Assembly: GCF_019393635.1 (NCBI RefSeq) | Contig: NC_057861.1 | Span: 77,507,327 to 77,571,326, forward strand | DNA length: 64,000 nt | Source of the DNA: Dromiciops gliroides | Taxonomy: Eukaryota > Chordata > Mammalia > Microbiotheria > Microbiotheriidae | Direction of reading: 5' to 3' | Part shown: positions 54,856 through 64,000 of the stretch, piece after piece | Layout: every line of letters begins with the position of its first letter | Position numbering within the stretch: the stretch's first letter is position 1 | The notes under the pieces: model-generated | Told to the model about the DNA's origin: nothing | Database searches by the model: none | Seen by the model: the letters and a program-made list of their open reading frames with translations, nothing else | Position numbers and translations under genes: made by a program

Positions 54856-55255
54856 GCTTTTATATAGCACTTTAAGGTTTGGAAAGGTTTTTGTTTTGTT
54901 TTGTTTTGTTTTGTGGGGCAGTGAGGTTTAAGTGATTTGCCCAGGGTCACACAGCTAGTAAGTGTCAAGGTATGAGGCCAGATTTGAACTCAAGCCCTCC
55001 TGAATACAGGGTCAGTGCTTTATCCACTGTGCCACCTAGCTGCCCCTTGGCAAGTTTTTACAAATCTTGTTTTATTATTGAAAACCTAGGAAGTAGGTGC
55101 TATTATTATCTTCATTTTACAGATGAGGAAACTGAGGCGGAGGTTAATGACTTGCACAAGGTCACAACCTCGTAAGTAGCTGAGGTTGAACTTGAATTCA
55201 AGTCTTCCTGATTCCTTATCCAGGGATCTATTCACTGTGCCATATTAAACACTTA
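54850..55255 (-). mobile_element. MIR SINE split by a CORE-SINE
   Basis: 'tatagcactttaaggtttgg' to the left; 'attttacagatgaggaaact' to the right. Confidence 0.78.
54895..55046 (-). mobile_element. CORE-SINE
   Basis: TTTTG-repeat tail. Flank words TTGGAAAGGTTTTT and TTGGCAAGTTTTTA suggest a decayed target duplication. Confidence 0.93.
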
Positions 55256-55320
55256 AGTATTTTCCTAAGTGTAGGACGAACAAAAAGAAAAGTAAGATAA
55301 TCACTACTCTCTAGGAGATT

Positions 55321-55475
55321 TTTCTTTTCTTTTCTTTTAAATGGAGCAGTGAGGGTTAAGTGACTTGCCCAGGGTCACACACTACTAAGTGTCAAGTGTC
55401 TGAGGGTAGATTTGAACTCAGGTCCTCCTGAATGCAGGGCCGGTGCTTCATCCACTGGGCCACCTAGCTGCCTCC
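55321..55475 (-). mobile_element. CORE-SINE
   Basis: Exact target duplication CTCTAGGAGATT at 55,309-55,320 and 55,476-55,487. Confidence 0.95.
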
Positions 55476-55510
55476 CTCTAGGAGATTCTAATGCTTATTC
55501 TAATTAGGGT

Positions 55511-55764
55511 TGTTCTTCAGTGGTTTCAGTTGTAACTCTTACTGCCCCACTCTTTGTGATCCTATTTGGGATTTTCTTGGTAAAGATACAGGAATGTGTT
55601 GCCATTTCCTTCACCAGCTTATTTTACAGATGAGGAAACTGAGACAAACAGGTTTAAGTGACTTGCCTAGGATTACACAGTCTATGAGTGTCTGAGGCTG
55701 GATTTGAACTCAGGTCTTCCTGTCTAGACCTGGTTCTCTATCCACTTTGCCACCTAGCTTTCTC
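55511..55764 (-). mobile_element. SINE with RTE-type tail
   Basis: Exact target duplication TAATTAGGGT at 55,501-55,510 and 55,765-55,774. Inverted tail 'cagtggtttcagttgtaact'. Confidence 0.88.
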
Positions 55765-55999
55765 TAATTAGGGTAAAGTAGTACTTATTGGAGGGTTTAG
55801 CTATAGGGAAAATAGAAGGGCCCAGTGAACCTTAGGAAGCATTGACTGGAAATAGTAACATTCAACAAATAGTCCACATGATTACTTAGATTGTAGTTGG
55901 TGACTTCCTACTCAAACAGTGTGAGTGGTTATATGATGAAGGAGAGAAGAAAGGAAGGAAACAAGCATTTATTAAGTGTTTATTTTGTGCCAGGTTCTG

Positions 56000-56195
56000 T
56001 GCTATATGATATTATCTTTTGGTTCTCACAATAATTCTAGTAAGTGCTATTATCCCCATTATATAGTTGAAACTTAGAGGTTAAGTGACTTGCCCAAGGT
56101 CACACAGCTATTACTTATCTGAGGTTGGATTTAAATTTAGGTATTCCTGACTTCAGGCTCAGCACTGTATCCACTGTGCCATGTAGTGGTTCTAG
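56000..56195 (-). mobile_element. MIR SINE
   Basis: 'ctattatccccattatatag', 'aagtgacttgcccaaggtca', head near 56,170. Confidence 0.78.
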
Positions 56196-57740
56196 GGTTG
56201 GAGTGCAGCAGGTTACCTTTGGTGGGATTGGGGATGGTTAGGGTCAGCATCTGGCTGGATGTGTGTATTCAGTACCTGGTAGGAACTGGGAAACAGGGGC
56301 TGGGATTGGGGGAGGTGAAGGGCTCTCTTCAATCTGTTTGGGCTGAGTCCTTGGGAGCTCATTGGTATCTGGGCAATTAGTCCATAAACACTTAATTGAG
56401 TACCTAGTATGCGTGTGTCCCAGGAGGGCTGGGGTGTAGTATAGGGAGTTGGGACCCCTGGTCAAGTAGGGTTGGGGAGAAGGGCTAGGAGCCTTAGGAA
56501 ACAAGACTGGGAACTGAAAGTCCTGGGGAGGGATGCAACGCCCAAAGTTGAATATGATGAATTATGAGTGTTAGATTCCTGGCCCCCTGAGCCTGGCCAA
56601 CTCTCAGGTTATTTGAGGAAGGCCTCAGTCCTCTGGCTGGTGGCCTCTCTGGGAATGTCTATAGTAATGAGCCTTGAGAGTGCAGCCTTTCTGGGCAGGC
56701 AGACTGGCTCCCTTCTGTCTTTCTTACCTCCAGGAAGTCTGGGCCCTACCCAGAACAGGGCTCATTATGGCGGCTGTCCTGGAATGCCTTTCCCATCTGT
56801 GAGTTAAGGAGATTATCTTGGTTTGAAATTCCAAGGAGCCTGGGAGGAGGATTTGTTAGCTGTGCTTGCCTTCTCTCTCCTGTCAAGGCACTAGGGCCGG
56901 CCCAGGCTGGACTGGGCTGGCTGGAGGCTCTTTGCCATGGTAAGGGTGGAATTTTCAGTGCTTTCTTGGCCAATATGTGGCCCTAGCTCTGGGGACTGGG
57001 AATGGGCAGAAGGCTGGTGCGTGCACAGGGAAGTTTGGGGGGACCATCTGGAGGGGGAGCTAGGTAGGGGTGAACTGATCAGTCTTGAATCCTGAGCAGC
57101 AGCAGCAGTAGCAGCATTCAAATTAAGGGAGCACCCTCTTTTTTCTTTTGCTCACCTGGGAAAGGAGCCAGGTCCAAAGTTTTATGTGACAAGTCTAAAG
57201 GACTGGTTTGTGGTGGCAGAGGAAAGGTAGGTGGTTTCTTCCACAGGAAAATGTTGCTGGCTGGTCCTGGGGTTTTTGTCTGTGGTATGTGATTGGTAAC
57301 CTTCGTTAGGGACAGGAAGGGTGCTGTTTACTTGGGTTGTTGATGTCCTAAAATCTTCCTGCTTATCATCACTGACCCAGGTGGAATAAATTACTAAGCT
57401 TTGATCTGGAGTGAGGAAGAAAAGAGAGGTGAAGCAATGAAATGGACAGGAAGGTTGCATTAGAGGCAGAACACGAGGTTTGGGAGGTCCTGAGAGGAAA
57501 GAGGTAGAATATTACGTTTATAGAATAAATGTTTTGGAGTAATAGAGAAGTGAGAAACTCTGGGTAGTTGGGAGGTAGCAAAGCTGTCTTGGACAGGAGC
57601 TGGAAATGTCTTGTGGGTTCTTGGGCTCCCAAAGGCAGATGGCCTGGCCTAGAGAGAGGCATGAGGTCTGGCCCTTAGTCCTACCTCTACCTCTTGGTGG
57701 GCCTGGGCAAGCCAATTTCTTCCTCTTCTTCCCTTCAGAT
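56196..57740. other. Longest low-repeat stretch in the window
   Basis: About 1.5 kb with no transposable element I can recognise and higher GC than the surroundings. 56,740-57,120 holds TEAD-like GGAATG, GATA-like TTATCT and CCAAT-like (GCCAAT) words, and the sequence GCCATG|GTAAGG at 56,934 (start-codon context joined to a splice-donor-like site). No long open frame with recognisable domains. Candidate regulatory or alternative-first-exon sequence; evidence is weak. Confidence 0.4.
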
Positions 57741-57754
57741 GCTCTCAGTTCTCT

Positions 57755-57914
57755 CTCTCTCTCTTTTTTTTTTTTAAAGTGAGGCAATTGGGGTTAAGTG
57801 ACTTGCCCAGGGTCACACAGCTAGTAAGTGTTAAGTGTCTGAGGCCAGATTTGAACTCAGGTACTCCTGACTCCAGGGCTGGTACTCTATCCACTGCGCC
57901 ACCTAGCTGCCCCC
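57755..57914 (-). mobile_element. CORE-SINE
   Basis: Target duplication CTCAGTTCTCT at 57,744-57,754 and 57,915-57,925. TC-rich then T-rich tail. Confidence 0.95.
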
Positions 57915-58031
57915 CTCAGTTCTCTTTTATCCCTTATTCAATGAGTTTCTGTTTTCCCATTTTGTGAAGAAAAGAGGTTAGACTAGGTGATCTTTAAGGC
58001 CTTTTGCAATTCAATTCAGCAAACATTTATT

Positions 58032-58872
58032 TATTTATTTTTATTTTTTCCTCCAATCTTAGTAGTATTTTATTTTTTTCCAGTTGCATGTAAAGATAGT
58101 TTTCAAAATTTTTTATAACAATTTGAGTTCCAAAATTTTCTCCTTCCTTCTCCCCTCCCCAAGACAGAAAGAAACCTATAAGTTATATATGTATAATCAT
58201 ATTAAACATTTTCACATTAGTCATGTTGTGAAAGAAGAATCAAAACAAAAGGGAAAAACCTTAAAAAAAGTAGAAATAGTATGGTTCAATCTGTATTCAG
58301 ATTCCACAGTTCTTTTTTTTGGTAAGGCAATTGGGGTCAAGTGTCTTGCCCAGGGTCACACAGCTAGTAAGTGTCAAGTGTCTGAGGCAGATTTGAACTA
58401 AGGTCCTCATGAATCCAGGGCCAGTGCTCTATCCACTGCGCCACCTAGCTGCTCCCACAGTTCTTTTTTCTGGATGTGGAGAGCATTTTCCATCATGAGT
58501 CCTTTGGAATTATTTTAGATTATTGTATTGCTGAGAAGACCTAAGTCTGTCACAGTTGATCATCACACAATGTTGTTGTTACTGTGTACATTGTTCTCCT
58601 GTTTCTGCTCACTTCGTTCAGCATCAGTCTTTCTAGGTTTTTCTGAAATCTGCCTGCTTTTCATTTCTTACAGCACAATAGTATTCCATTACATTAATAT
58701 ACTACAACTTGTTTAGCCATTCCCCAATTGATGGGCATTCCCTTGATTTCCAATTCTTTGTCACCACAAAGAGAGCTGCTAGAAATATTTTTGTACACGT
58801 GGGTCCTTTTCCCTTTTTTATAATCTCTTTGGAATACAGACCTAGTAGTGGTATTACTGGGTCAAAGGGTAT
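58032..58872 (-). mobile_element. L1 LINE, 5'-truncated, carrying a SINE
   Basis: Target duplication CAGCAAAYATTTATT at 58,017-58,031 and 58,873-58,887 (one difference). Complete L1 3' untranslated region and the last part of ORF2 near 58,680-58,870, with broken frames. Confidence 0.93.
58319..58454 (-). mobile_element. CORE-SINE inside L1
   Basis: Exact target duplication CCACAGTTCTTTTTT at 58,304-58,318 and 58,455-58,469. Confidence 0.95.
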
Positions 58873-59260
58873 CAGCAAATATTTATTAAATACTTTCTAT
58901 GAATGATGGACCATGGACAAAGGGAACAAAGGTGAAAAACAGTTCAGGCTTTGCCCTCAAGGAGCTTGAAATCTAGTAAAGACAGGAGACATTTACACAA
59001 TCTTTATTACATGTCCACTATGTGCTAGGCACTGATCCAGGCCTGGGATACAAAGGCTAAGTGAAAAGTAGTACCTGTTCCCAAAGAACTTTGATTCGAC
59101 TAAGAGGAAGGAAAGAACAGTTACCTAGTGGGAATCAGGTGGCACATACTGAGCCTTCAAGGAAGCCAGGGAATCTGGGAAGTGAAAATGAGATTATGTA
59201 TTCAGACTGTGTGAAGGCTTGGATATGGGAAATGGAATGTCAGGTTCTTGGAACTATAAG
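58873..59260 (-). mobile_element. L2 LINE 3' end
   Basis: 'gccctcaaggagcttgaaat', and a second tail-like start at about 59,000 ('cactatgtgctaggcactga'). Confidence 0.75.
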
Positions 59261-59375
59261 TCGGTCATTCTGACTGGTTTGATTTAGGTTTGTTAGGAGG
59301 AAAAACCTAATAAAGCTGGTAGAATGGGCTTTTTGTAGAGGAAGTGGGCTACTGTGTTCCCTTTCTACTTCCCAC

Positions 59376-59595
59376 CCATTGTTGTTATTAGTCTGGCCCT
59401 TTGTGATCCTGTATGGGGTTTTCTTGGCAAAGGCACTGGAGTGGTTTGCCATTTCCTACTCCAGTGGTTTAGGCAGACAGGTTAAGTGACTTGCCCAGGG
59501 TAACACAGTTAGTGAGTGTCTCTGTCCAGATTTGAACTCAGGTTTTCCTGATTCCAGGCCCAGTGCTCTATCCACTGAGCCACCTAGCTGCCTAA
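59376..59595 (-). mobile_element. SINE with RTE-type tail
   Basis: 'gggttttcttggcaaaggca', 'ttaagtgacttgcccagggt', ending in the inverted head 'ccacctagctgcc'. Confidence 0.82.
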
Positions 59596-59789
59596 CCCTC
59601 ACTGTAAATCTTTAATTAAAGGCTGTGTGACCATTCATCCTGCATGTTGTATAGAAGATTCTTTTTTAAATATGGCCTGGACCAGATGGCCTCTGAGGTG
59701 CCTTCCAACACTGAGATTCTCTGTTTAGAGCACAAGCATGAGAGTGGGGTGAGGGTGAAATAAATGTGGAAAGGTGAGTTGTCTGCTGT

Positions 59790-60522
59790 TGTAAGGGGGA
59801 TTTTTAAAAGGTCCTCCAGGTTCGTTAAGCCCCACAGGGGCCACCAATCTATAAGGACTGCCCCCTCCCCAACTGTTCCTCCCAGGCTGATAAGAAACAA
59901 AATTAAAAAGACTCTTTTCAAAAGGACAAAACAAAAGGGTTTATTCATGAGAACTAATTTTGCAATAAGGACAAAGAAAAGTAGGACATATCACCTCTAA
60001 ACTCACCTATCGAACTCAGCTGCTTCGCTCCAACTCTGTCCCCCTGTGCATCCTCTTTTAACTCTCTCTCTTCTCTCATCTCCTCATCTCTACCCGTCTC
60101 TTCTCCTCGTCTCCACCCCCCAGAATAAAAAACCCTTCTCTCATAGGAAACCCGGACTGACCACCCACACACCCCAAGCTAATTCGTTGGCACCCCTAGG
60201 GGCGGTGCCCAAGGCCTGCTGGGGCAGAGGGTTTTTTGTACATATGCCCGCTGGGTGGAGGGAGCCGTGCAGGGCATGCTGGAGGCTTTCTCCTCGAGAG
60301 TGACTTCCTTGAGCCCAGCAGCAGCGCAGCGCAGTGCAGTCAGGGCACACTGGGGATAGTCCGATCAGGTTTCAGGGAGAGCAGTTGCACTGGGAACCTG
60401 GACCTGCCCTGGGGCCCCGGGCAAGCCTGGAGGGATAAGGGGCCCAGTGGGGGAGAGTGTGGCAGCGTTCATATTAATTTTAGCCAAAGATGGGGTCCCC
60501 CAAATCACAATCACTTCTTACA
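59790..60522 (-). mobile_element. Solo LTR of an endogenous retrovirus, 733 bp
   Basis: On the - strand it starts TGTAAGAAGTG and ends CCCCCTTACA (TG...CA with TGTAAG/CTTACA inverted ends). Exact 4-bp target duplication CTGT at 59,786-59,789 and 60,523-60,526. A poly-A signal AATAAA (- strand) lies at 59,940-59,945, and a TATA-like AT-run near 60,123-60,132, in the order U3-R-U5 expected for the - strand. The U3 part (60,180-60,480) is GC-rich. The features fit a class I (gamma-like) retrovirus that has lost its internal genes by recombination between its two LTRs. Confidence 0.88.
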
Positions 60523-60526
60523 CTGT

Positions 60527-60840
60527 GCTAAAGGCACTTGAATCTTTTCCTATAAGCAATGGAGAACTACTGAAGAGAGTGAGACAACCTCATAGGCACC
60601 TACCTGTGTAGATGATGAATTGGAGGAGCTGGAGTCAGGAGACCAGTTAGGCTCTAAATGCAGCCTTAGATTGTATGAGCCGGACCCTGGGCTTCACCTT
60701 TCACTACTTTCTTAACTACCCTAATCTCTGAGTAAATTAAGCATCCAGCCTCCAGACTGTCCTGGCCCCTGAGCTAACCTGGCTTCTTAGGTTTGTAGAT
60801 TTGTTGTAACATATCATATTATACATAATATGTTATGTTT
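60527..60840. other. Unassigned sequence
   Basis: A MIR-like word 'gctggagtcaggagaccagt' near 60,630 suggests a worn SINE. No gene. Confidence 0.4.
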
Positions 60841-60855
60841 TGTGTCTGCTGTTTG

Positions 60856-60995
60856 TTTTTGTTTTTGTTTGATGGGGCAATGAGGGTTAAGTGACTTGCC
60901 CGGGGGTCACATAGCTAGTAAGTATCAAGTGTCTGAGGCTGGATTTGAACTCAGGTCGTCCTGAATTCAGGGCCGGTGCTTTATCCACTGCGCCC
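60856..60995 (-). mobile_element. CORE-SINE, slightly 5'-truncated
   Basis: Exact 15-base target duplication TGTGTCTGCTGTTTG at 60,841-60,855 and 60,996-61,010. Ends at 'ccactgcgcc'. Confidence 0.95.
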
Positions 60996-61109
60996 TGTGT
61001 CTGCTGTTTGAAGAAGATATTTCCTCTTTGTCCTGCCACTGCCACTACCACCTTAAATTGGTGCGTTTTCCCTCCCTTTTTTCCCTTCTAACTCCTGTCT
61101 TTCCCTCCT

Positions 61110-61315
61110 AAAAATCATAAACTGTTAGAGCTGGAAAGGATTTTAAAAGATGGGCTAGTTCAAGCCTATCTATCATACAGATGATAGAACTGAGGTCAGG
61201 AAAGCAGAAGTGATTTGCCTAAGGTCAAAGGGCTGGTAAATGAAGGAGCTGGGCCTCCAGCTAGTCCTGCTGATTCTTAGTCCTTGTGTAGAAACATTTA
61301 CCACTATATCGTACT
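61110..61315 (-). mobile_element. MIR-like repeat
   Basis: 'aactgttagagctggaaagg' head, then 'gtgatttgcctaaggtcaaa'. Confidence 0.7.
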
Positions 61316-61859
61316 GTCTTTCTAAACAGTCAGTCTCTGATGGGTGTTTTTTTGGAGGGGGGGGATGAGATGAGTGTCTTAGTGTACAAATATTAGAACT
61401 GGATTCAAATTCAAATATATGAAAGAATGTTGGATTTAGAGTCAGAGGAGTTGGGCTCCTACCTGTCATTTGCTTCCTGTGTCTTTAGCTTTCCCCTATT
61501 CTCTGCTCATTCTGAGTCAGCTTTAGCACTGCTGACACTATTCTAATAGGACCTTGCCATGCTTTCTGTTCTTTCTCCATTACCTCTCTTGTTTTGATCT
61601 CCTCTACAGATCTTGCTAAAATCTAAATTAGTCATTGAGTTCCCTCTGCATCCCCATTTGTCTTTTTAGATGACTCCTTTTCTACCTCATTGAAATGTTC
61701 TGTTTTTGGCTTCAGAATTTCATTCTTAAGAGTTTCCATTCTTTCTTGGGCTGACTTCTGGAAAAGTTTAGGAAATGGAATCCTTTCTTTTGATGTCTGC
61801 TCTCTCAAAATTTAGGGTGCATGCTAAACTCTTGGCCAGCTTTCTTTTCCTTTTTTTTT
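61316..61859. other. Unassigned sequence
   Basis: T/C-rich, possibly old LINE or LTR sequence ('cagaatttcattcttaagag'). No gene-like structure. Confidence 0.35.
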
Positions 61860-62095
61860 TCCTTTAGCAAACATTTTATTGGTGCCTTTTTCTTTGTTTA
61901 CATCCCTGCCACTTTCTGATGATTCTCCTTCCCCGTAGAACCCTCCCATATAACAAGTACAGTCAGACAAAAAAACCAACCTGTTGGTTATTTCTGAATA
62001 TGTGTGTCTCATGTGCTGGTAGTTCATTGCTACTCTTCTGAGCTGCATTAGGTATGATTTAGTGTAAGTCCTCTGAAATCACCATTTTCCCTTTC
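61860..62095 (-). mobile_element. L1 LINE 3' end, older subfamily
   Basis: 'acaagtacagtcagacaaaa', 'ggttatttctgaatatgtgt'; same subfamily as at 42,050. Confidence 0.7.
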
Positions 62096-62109
62096 TACCT
62101 CTGTCCAAT

Positions 62110-62310
62110 CTATCTATCAATCAACAAGAATTTATTAATGGCTTATTTATGCTAGGTACTGTGCTAAGTGTTGGTAATGCAAAGAAAAAGCAAGGAGCTT
62201 TCATTCTAATGGGGGAAGCAACACATACGTAAATTGGTATATATGACACATACAAAATAGCTGGAAGATAACCCTAAAGGGGAAGGCACTAGCTCAGATT
62301 CTAAGGTAAA
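62110..62310 (-). mobile_element. L2 LINE 3' end
   Basis: 'caatcaacaagaatttatta', 'gtactgtgctaagtgttggt', 'gaaggcactagctcagattc'. Confidence 0.82.
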
Positions 62311-62420
62311 GTCAAAACTTTACCCCAACATTACCATTATTTCTCCTCTAGCAATCATTTCCTTTTTGATTGGGAAAATCAGTTCCATAATCGAATTTCC
62401 TCTGATTAGTCTTTCTTCCT

Positions 62421-62565
62421 TCTTTTTTTTTTGCAGGGCAATGGGGGTTATGTGACTTGCCCAGGGTCACACAGGTAGTAAGTGTGAAGTGTCTGAGGCC
62501 AGATTTGAACTCAGGTACTCCTGAATCCAGGGCCGGTGCTCTATCCACTGTGTCACCTAGCTGTC
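62421..62565 (-). mobile_element. CORE-SINE
   Basis: Full copy. Pyrimidine flanks 'cttcttccttc' on both sides act as the likely target duplication. Confidence 0.93.
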
Positions 62566-62804
62566 CCCCTCCTTCTTCCTTCTGAAAGAAGTTATTATCT
62601 CTCTCATAGATATGCACTCAGGTTGAACAGCTGTGACTCTTGTGACCTACTGCCCCTCTTCCAATGAGTTTCTATCTCACTCCAAGGTCCTGAGGAGTGG
62701 AGTGACATCAGGGTTCCTCAGGCATTCTCAAAGAAGGCACCTTCCCTAGGCCCTTTCCTGTTGGGAAGATAAGGCCTAGTGATGGACTAGATTTTGCAGA
62801 AGAT

Positions 62805-63025
62805 TCATAGAATCACGCACCTAAAATTGGAGGGAAGCTTAGAGAACATCTGATCCTAATTATTTCATTTTAGGAAACTGAAGCCAAGAGAGGTGCAGAA
62901 ATCTTGCAGGTAGGCAGTTAGGGAGATAGGAAAATAGATATCAAAGTTTGGAAGATAGATCTGAGATTGAAATCCAACAAGAAATCCAGGGTTCTTTTCA
63001 CTATACTCTACTGTTTCAAATTCCT
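62805..63025 (-). mobile_element. MIR-like repeat
   Basis: 'cataatcac'-type head near 62,808 followed by 'ttaggaaactgaagccaaga'. Confidence 0.6.
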
Positions 63026-63814
63026 GACAAAGCCTTCTTGGAATCCTCTTATGAGTGGGGAGTCCAGAACCCGCCATGCTTATTGTTGCTTCAGTGCATC
63101 AGAGTAAAGCAGTTTAGATAAACAGGTAGGGCTGGTTAATTAGAGATCTGATCTAATGAATCTTGTGTTTTTACATCCCTCTCTATCTTCTTGACCCAAA
63201 CCGATCCCCGACAGTAGGGTCTCTTTAAGCTGTCCTGATCTGACCCAGACAGCAGAGCCCTCTCTGGCCTGACCCTAGTCAATAGAACTTCTCTGGCTTG
63301 AACAAGGACATCAAGTCCTTTCCTCATTTTCCTGAAATAAGGAAAGACTTGGTGGTTCACTAATGGCAGTGTAATACAAAAGGATGATACTCTAAATTAT
63401 AATTTACAGATGTAGTTCTCTCCTAATCAGACTATCAAGGGCAAAATTTAGTTGGAAGGATAAAAGGCCTAGGATTTTAAGAGAAAATATAAAAAATGTA
63501 GGAATGAAGGGGGGGTCTAGCATTAGTACATACCAAATTAATTGTGAAGGCATAATCAAGACTATTTCACAGTTGTTAAAGAATAGAAATGTAGATCAGA
63601 ACAAACTAGCCAAGCAAGACCAGCTAATGAATCCCTGTTAAATGTATGTAAAATGATATGCAAACCTTAGTTATAGAAGTTGTTAGTAATAATCATTAGC
63701 ATTGTTATTAATATATTTTACAAGCTTCAACTCAACTGACTTTAGTTTCCCTAGCACTCTAACTATAGGATCATGGTACTCTTTTGTGCTAATCCACAGT
63801 TACTTGTTCTTATC
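63026..63814. other. Unassigned sequence, LTR-like in part
   Basis: 63,180-63,300 contains repeated words such as CAGTAGGGTCTCT and CAGCAGAGCCCTCTCT, and paired 'ctctggcctga/ctctggcttga' motifs, as often seen in LTRs. No ends or target duplication could be fixed. Confidence 0.35.
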
Positions 63815-64000
63815 TCTCCTGTGGTGTGATACATAGAGCACTGGGCCTGGAGTCAGGAAGACCTGATTTCAGATCCAGCCATAGTCACTTACTAGTTGCA
63901 TAACCCTGGGCAAGTCACTTAACCACTGTCTGTCTCAGTTCCCTTAACTGTAAAATGGAGATAATAATAGCACCTACCTTTTAGGGTTATTGTGATGATC
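63815..64000 (+). mobile_element. MIR/CORE-SINE cut by the window edge
   Basis: 'gagcactgggcctggagtca', 'ccctgggcaagtcacttaac', 'ctgtaaaatggagataataa'. Its tail continues beyond the window. Confidence 0.8.

Noticed and set aside
59790..60522. A CpG-island promoter of a host gene at about 60.2-60.45 kb
   Set aside because: The GC-rich block lies inside a solo LTR with defined ends and target duplication, so it is the U3 part of that LTR.

Overview
This is a vertebrate, almost certainly marsupial, genomic window made up almost entirely of transposable-element remains. The diagnostic sign is one tRNA-derived CORE-SINE (MAR1/WSINE/SINE1-type), present in about 55 copies on both strands. Alongside it are marsupial-type L1, old L2 and CR1/L3 LINEs, an RTE-like LINE, SINEs with an RTE-type tail, MIR-like SINEs, hAT DNA elements and two solo LTRs. 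The species cannot be fixed from what is visible.

No complete, intact cellular protein-coding gene could be found. The one strong gene-related landmark is a CpG island at about 10,730-11,110 with CCAAT, GC-box and ETS-type sites. It contains a plausible first exon on the + strand with good splice-donor candidates, and is followed by a 450-bp purine-rich tract. SINE and L1 copies lie mostly on the - strand (about 42 of 55 SINEs), which is what selection inside a + strand transcription unit would leave. The working interpretation is therefore promoter, first exon and a very long first intron of an unidentified + strand gene. This is inference.

Layout. 1-10.7 kb: L1 3' ends, L2 with reverse-transcriptase remains, SINEs, and an RTE-like LINE with a FADD motif (4.7-5.7 kb). 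10.7-13 kb: CpG island, purine tract and some low-repeat sequence. 13-27 kb: L2, MIR and L1, including a hAT element with an exact 8-bp target duplication that split an L1 and was itself split by another L1 (18.5-19.7 kb), and a 121-bp near-perfect palindrome (25.2 kb). 27.25-31.18 kb: a four-level nest, in which a hAT element holds an L2, which holds a 7SL RNA retropseudogene, an RPS25 processed pseudogene with two SINEs inside it, and an RTE-tail SINE with a further SINE inside. 31-45 kb: an L1 5' end carrying piled-up SINEs, a 370-bp solo LTR at 38.2 kb, and a long L2 on the - strand. 45-48 kb: a younger L1 inside an older one. 48-64 kb: MIR, L2 and SINE remains, a low-repeat stretch at 56.2-57.7 kb, and a 733-bp solo LTR at 59.8-60.5 kb.

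No operons, CRISPR arrays, functional tRNA genes or intact viral genes were seen. The most notable items are the palindrome whose arms resemble the end of the 59.8-kb LTR, the tailless 7SL retropseudogene, the datable RPS25 nest, and the CpG-island first exon.
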